Shown one piece after another: positions 6,356 to 9,688 of a DNA stretch of 9,688 bases. Position numbers and translations under genes: made by a program. Under the pieces are notes generated by a model that saw only the letters and a list, made by a program, of their open reading frames with translations, did no database searches and was not told the DNA's origin. Every line of letters begins with the position of its first letter. The stretch's first letter is position 1. Source of the DNA: Planctomycetaceae bacterium (GTDB taxonomy: Bacteria > Planctomycetota > Planctomycetia > Pirellulales > Thermoguttaceae); the NCBI GenBank assembly GCA_031256755.1, contig JAIRPZ010000208.1:1-9688 (forward strand). The letters are read 5' to 3'.

Positions 6356-9300
6356 TTACGGAAAAACAAGCCATCCGAATCCTTCGGTCAGGTCAAACGA
6401 ATTTTCGGCATTCCAGCATTCGATACCGATACCCGGTACGATCCGCCGTACCGCCGCCGACCAGACCGTGTTTGGAAGCGGCGGGCGATCCGTTAATACC
6501 GAAAACGGAATGGCCGCTTCAATATACCACGCATCCTTGCCGTCATATCGTGCGGTGTTCCAAGTCAAATCTTTGCACCGGCTGCCGCCGCACTCCGCCG
6601 ACACCCAGCCGCGGGAATCAATGGTCAGGGAATAATACGAAGAGTAGTCCCGATCCGTGTCGATCAGGATTTCGATCCGATCCTGATCGGTCAAATCCGC
6701 ATCACGGGAACGCTGTTTGCCGGCAACCAGAGGATAAGTAAAACCGGCAACTTTCGGACAGCGGAAACCGATATACAAAAATTCATTATCGTACAAAAAC
6801 ATCGCCTGCGTACCGAAATTCTTTGATGCGGCTTGCCGTTCTTTTTCCCGGACAACGCCGATCCGCCGATCAATGTTTTTTTCGCCGTTCTCTTTCAGCC
6901 GTTCAGCAAGCCGTGAACGCGGTTTTTCGGGAGTAAGCGAATACAGATGACTGTTCTGCCAAACATCTTTTTCTTGTCCTTCATCGAACCGTCCGTCAAT
7001 GACCGGTTTCACCGGCGCATAAGTGCAAATCAGCGCAGGCATCAGCAACTCCGATTGATTCGGTACAGCCGTCAGACGGTACTCGGCTCTTGCCCTTGCG
7101 CCCCAAACGTCATCGAACTGCCATCCGGCTTTTGTTTTGTAAAACCGGACGGCTTCCTGTTCCCAGCCCAGCCGCCGCAATACCGAAGCCGCCGCAAATT
7201 GATGAGCAGGCGTGTCCGCAATATCCGGTATATTTTGTTTCAGAAACATGTCAAGATTCAATGCCTTTTCCAGCCGCTGCCTGTTATTTCGTGTTTCTGT
7301 TACATTATCTTTATATCTTTGGAAACAAATCTCATCAGATGCGGCATAGTCCGTTAAACGCTGAAAGGCCTGCCGGACAAGCGGATGCCGGCCGTATTGT
7401 TTGGCAAGATACTGATACGCTTCCTCGGCCGCTTCGCTGCTGCCGTCCGCATGGAACCGCTCCGCTGTTTCAAGGAGAATTTGCACGGCGGTATCGGGAT
7501 CAAGTTTCCGCGTTAGTTCCGCCGCATGAGAAACGATATTGGTTTTGCGGCTTGCAGCGGTGTTTTGTAAAATTCCTAAAATGTTCCGCCGCTGTAATGC
7601 TCTTCGTTGATAATCGGTTTGAAGATCGGCGTATGAACCTATTAACTTCCGGCGGGATTCCTCGCCGGGCAGAATCGGAATCCCCGCAAAGAACCCTTTC
7701 GTTTCAGGAACGGTCAGCAATACTTCCGTAAAACCGATAACAGCATGACCGGCGGTCTTTTCTGTATCAATAAGACGGCGGGAAATATACGTCATTTCTT
7801 CAAGCGGCAAAGCAAACCGGACTGCCGGTTCCGATGCTGTCAGATGGACATCGCCTAATGCTCCGTTTTTCAGCGTCAGATAAACTTTTTTGACGTTCCA
7901 CGTTTTCAAACCGAGTTCGGTTATTTGATACGGAAATATATCGGGATCGCCGGCGAGTTTGACGGCTTCGAGAACTTCACGGAAAACAATTTCTTCAGCC
8001 GGAGAATTCCTGTTGGAAGTCAGAATGATTTCCGGTTTATACTGCCGGATGACCGCAACAAGCCGTTCTCGGAGAAGCGGCATTCCATGACCGCCTGTTT
8101 GTTTCTGAATATGATTGATGAACGTTTCCGAAGTTGTCCGCAGTTCCTTCCGCAGCAGCGGAAAGCCGCCGAGTTCTGCCGTCAGGGAAGCACCGGTGCG
8201 GATCACGGCTTCATGAAGGCGGCTGAAAGAATCCGCATTATTATTGTTGTTACGAAAAATCATAACGCATCCGCCCAGAAATCCCTGATCGGCACAAAGC
8301 AACGCGAATGCTTCAAACGGAATGTTTTCCGGTTCGCCGAACAGACCGAGCAAAGCGAGTTTCGCTGATGCTGTCCGCTGAACCTGCCATGTTTGTCCGC
8401 CATTTTTTGTAACAAGAATCGTTCCGAGATCGCCGGCAGCCCAGCCGTTGTTCGGATCGGTAAAAAAAATCTTCCGAATTGCCGCCGAAATACCGGTAAA
8501 AACGGGCTTCCATGTTTTTCCGTCATCGCCGGACGTGTAAATGCAGGTGCCGGGATTGCCGGCAGCCCATAGATTGCTGCCGTTTGTTTCGACCGTTTGC
8601 AGATCAACGATTCCGGCGGCGTTGCCCGGTAGTGTTCCCTGAACCGGTTTCCAGTGTAATCCCTGATCGTCCGTTGTCAGGATCAAGCCGCGCTCGCCGG
8701 CGGCGGCTGCACGGCGATCATCCCGAATTTTTACATCGGCAATCTTCTGCAAACCGAAAGCATAATTCTGTGCAAAGAGGATACGGTCTTGAATTTGCAG
8801 AAGGCATCCGTTCATTCCGATACCGATGCCTGTTTTTGTATCAAAAAAGGCGGCGGCGGAAAAACCGGAAGGGACATAGTCTCTGTGTTTCGGTTTCCAT
8901 GTTTGTCCGCCGTCATTGGAAGAAAGGATTCCGCCGGGATACCGCTCTGTTGAACCGCCGGCAAGGAGAATGTTCATGGCATCGAAAACTTTGACCCGGT
9001 AAATCGGCGGCAATTCCGGCGAATGATTGAGAAACCATGTTTTCCCGCCGTCATGGGTGGAAAGGATCACACCGCGTCCCTGTTTGGTTGCGGGAAACCA
9101 GTAATCACCGGCAGCAATGCCGAAGGATTCATCGGAAAATTGAACACTGCGGAGGGTGCAGTCAATCGGAGAATTCTGCTGCTGCCACGTGCTGCCGCCG
9201 TCAGTTGTTGCCAGAATTACGCCGTGATCGCCGACCGCCCAGCCCTGCTGCGGGTTGATAAAACAAATATCATTTAATCGGGCATCGCCGGTGAATTCCT

Positions 9301-9451
9301 GATACGGATTGCCCGGAGTGTCCCCGGTTTTCGCAACGGCTGAAAATTTGAGGTTCAGCGGGTCACGCGGATTGCCGGGCGGTATTTTGTTTTGCGCAAA
9401 AACCGGTACGGAGCAAACGAAAACCAGAAAAACAGCAAAATATCGGAACAT
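6356..9451 (-). CDS. Exported multidomain protein: YCF48-like propeller, degenerate PIG-L domain, helical repeats, CBM9-like domain
   Basis: The protein has 1031 residues. An N-terminal signal peptide (MFRYFAVFLVFVCSVPVFAQ) predicts export. Residues about 55-360 carry at least six Asp-box-like YCF48/BNR motifs (DGGSTW 84, DGGKTW 134, DGGQTW 180, DDQGLHW 261, DDGKTW 309, GGQTW 351), usually preceded by GWAAGD/GWAVGD-type strands, so a beta-propeller is expected. Residues about 363-530 resemble PIG-L/LmbE N-acetylglucosaminyl deacetylases: VIRQYKPEIILTSN, EVLEAVKLAGDPDIFP and GLKTWNVKKVYL are family-like. The PDDE zinc and catalytic motif is replaced (FGEPENIPFE), as is the HPDH motif (NRNSPAEE), so deacetylase activity is unlikely. 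Residues about 600-800 are helical and TPR-like (AEEAYQYLAKQYGRHPLV). Residues about 808-1031 form a CBM9-like beta-sandwich (PVIDGRFDE, FLYDNEFLYIGFRC, DRIEILIDTDRDYSSYY, WYIEAAIPFSVL). No Shine-Dalgarno site is visible; the start is set by the signal peptide. The function is unknown; a surface binding or scaffold role is inference. Confidence 0.88.
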   Translation of the reverse strand: MFRYFAVFLVFVCSVPVFAQNKIPPGNPRDPLNLKFSAVAKTGDTPGNPYQEFTGDARLNDICFINPQQGWAVGDHGVILATTDGGSTWQQQNSPIDCTLRSVQFSDESFGIAAGDYWFPATKQGRGVILSTHDGGKTWFLNHSPELPPIYRVKVFDAMNILLAGGSTERYPGGILSSNDGGQTWKPKHRDYVPSGFSAAAFFDTKTGIGIGMNGCLLQIQDRILFAQNYAFGLQKIADVKIRDDRRAAAAGERGLILTTDDQGLHWKPVQGTLPGNAAGIVDLQTVETNGSNLWAAGNPGTCIYTSGDDGKTWKPVFTGISAAIRKIFFTDPNNGWAAGDLGTILVTKNGGQTWQVQRTASAKLALLGLFGEPENIPFEAFALLCADQGFLGGCVMIFRNNNNNADSFSRLHEAVIRTGASLTAELGGFPLLRKELRTTSETFINHIQKQTGGHGMPLLRERLVAVIRQYKPEIILTSNRNSPAEEIVFREVLEAVKLAGDPDIFPYQITELGLKTWNVKKVYLTLKNGALGDVHLTASEPAVRFALPLEEMTYISRRLIDTEKTAGHAVIGFTEVLLTVPETKGFFAGIPILPGEESRRKLIGSYADLQTDYQRRALQRRNILGILQNTAASRKTNIVSHAAELTRKLDPDTAVQILLETAERFHADGSSEAAEEAYQYLAKQYGRHPLVRQAFQRLTDYAASDEICFQRYKDNVTETRNNRQRLEKALNLDMFLKQNIPDIADTPAHQFAAASVLRRLGWEQEAVRFYKTKAGWQFDDVWGARARAEYRLTAVPNQSELLMPALICTYAPVKPVIDGRFDEGQEKDVWQNSHLYSLTPEKPRSRLAERLKENGEKNIDRRIGVVREKERQAASKNFGTQAMFLYDNEFLYIGFRCPKVAGFTYPLVAGKQRSRDADLTDQDRIEILIDTDRDYSSYYSLTIDSRGWVSAECGGSRCKDLTWNTARYDGKDAWYIEAAIPFSVLTDRPPLPNTVWSAAVRRIVPGIGIECWNAENSFDLTEGFGWLVFP

Positions 9452-9603
9452 TTCCGGCAGTATAGTTATCTGTCCGGTACAGGAAAAGGGGAAAAAGTTG
9501 CCGGCGAATACTGACCTGTGAGCCGTATTTTTGCGGCGAGGAAATTGATTTTTTTCTCCCCTCTTGCAGCGGAATTCCGTTTTGGTAAAATCTTTTCCCG
9601 AAA

Positions 9604-9622
9604 AGCCGGTACTGTGCCGGCT
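9604..9622 (-). terminator. GC-rich hairpin upstream of the 1031-residue gene, possible terminator of a gene beyond the window
   Basis: AGCCGG (9604-9609) pairs with CCGGCT (9617-9622) around a 7-nt loop. On the minus strand the stem is followed at once by TTTTC, so it could end a minus-strand transcript arriving from beyond 9688. On the plus strand it is followed by TGAATTTTT, also T-rich. The rest of the 237 nt from 9452 to the window end shows no recognisable gene or RNA. Confidence 0.35.
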
Positions 9623-9688
9623 GAATTTTTCAATCCCAAGGAAAAACTTATCGAAAAAATCATTTCGTAAAAATCAGCGTTTCGTTGC

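Noticed and set aside
9459..9464. TATACT box 7 nt before the ATG of the 1031-residue gene
   Set aside because: There is no matching -35 hexamer (TTTTCC at 17 nt), and the transcript would be leaderless. It is too weak to list as a promoter.
9466..9663. 65-codon minus-strand ORF upstream of the 1031-residue gene
   Set aside because: It shows no family resemblance and no clear ribosome binding site, and its composition is explained by the AT-rich intergenic sequence and the palindrome.
9518..9670. Possible 50-codon plus-strand ORF from GTG at 9518 ending with TAA at 9668 (ends KEKLIEKIIS)
   Set aside because: The end looks mildly protein-like, but there is no Shine-Dalgarno site at usable spacing, no recognised family, and the frame spans the GC-rich hairpin at 9604-9622. 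The evidence is insufficient to call a gene.
1..9688. CRISPR arrays, tRNA or rRNA genes, phage or toxin-antitoxin modules
   Set aside because: No spaced direct repeats, cloverleaf-forming sequence, rRNA motifs or recognisable phage or toxin proteins were seen on either strand. The only direct repeat is the coding 66-bp tandem.

Overview
The window is a bacterial chromosomal segment of about 50% GC. It carries four protein genes and one decayed insertion sequence. The layout suggests a Planctomycetota-type bacterium, or a related PVC lineage. The reasons are a secreted glycoside hydrolase family 2 enzyme, a large exported protein joining a YCF48-type propeller to a PIG-L-like and a CBM9-like domain, an IS630-type remnant, and mostly weak Shine-Dalgarno sites. 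This assignment is inferred from gene style; no marker gene is present.

Layout from left to right. Positions 1-663 (+) are the 3' end of a YgiQ-type radical SAM protein gene. Its short conserved C-terminus is followed by a long basic tail containing a recent 66-bp tandem repeat. A 75-nt convergent gap holds two hairpins, one terminator-like for the minus-strand gene. Positions 739-3090 (-) encode a secreted GH2 enzyme with both catalytic glutamates and an extra C-terminal beta-sandwich. It is preceded by a consensus sigma70 promoter (TTGACA, 18 nt, TATAAT). Positions 3308-3941 hold an IS630-type remnant whose transposase is frameshifted, has two in-frame stops and lacks most of the catalytic core. 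Positions 3965-6190 (-) encode a GlgX-type glycogen debranching enzyme with an unusual N-terminal extension and hairpin-forming DNA at its 5' end. Positions 6356-9451 (-) encode a 1031-residue exported multidomain protein. The last 237 nt are non-coding or undetermined and contain a terminator-like hairpin.

The three large minus-strand genes do not form an obvious tight operon: gaps are 165 nt and, across the IS remnant, about 870 nt. Two of them handle carbohydrate (a secreted glycosidase and an intracellular alpha-1,6 debranching enzyme), and the third ends in a domain related to carbohydrate-binding module family 9. A shared pathway is possible but not shown. The most interesting item is the 1031-residue protein. 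Its middle third looks like a PIG-L/LmbE deacetylase fold that has lost its zinc and catalytic residues, placed between a propeller and a helical-repeat region.
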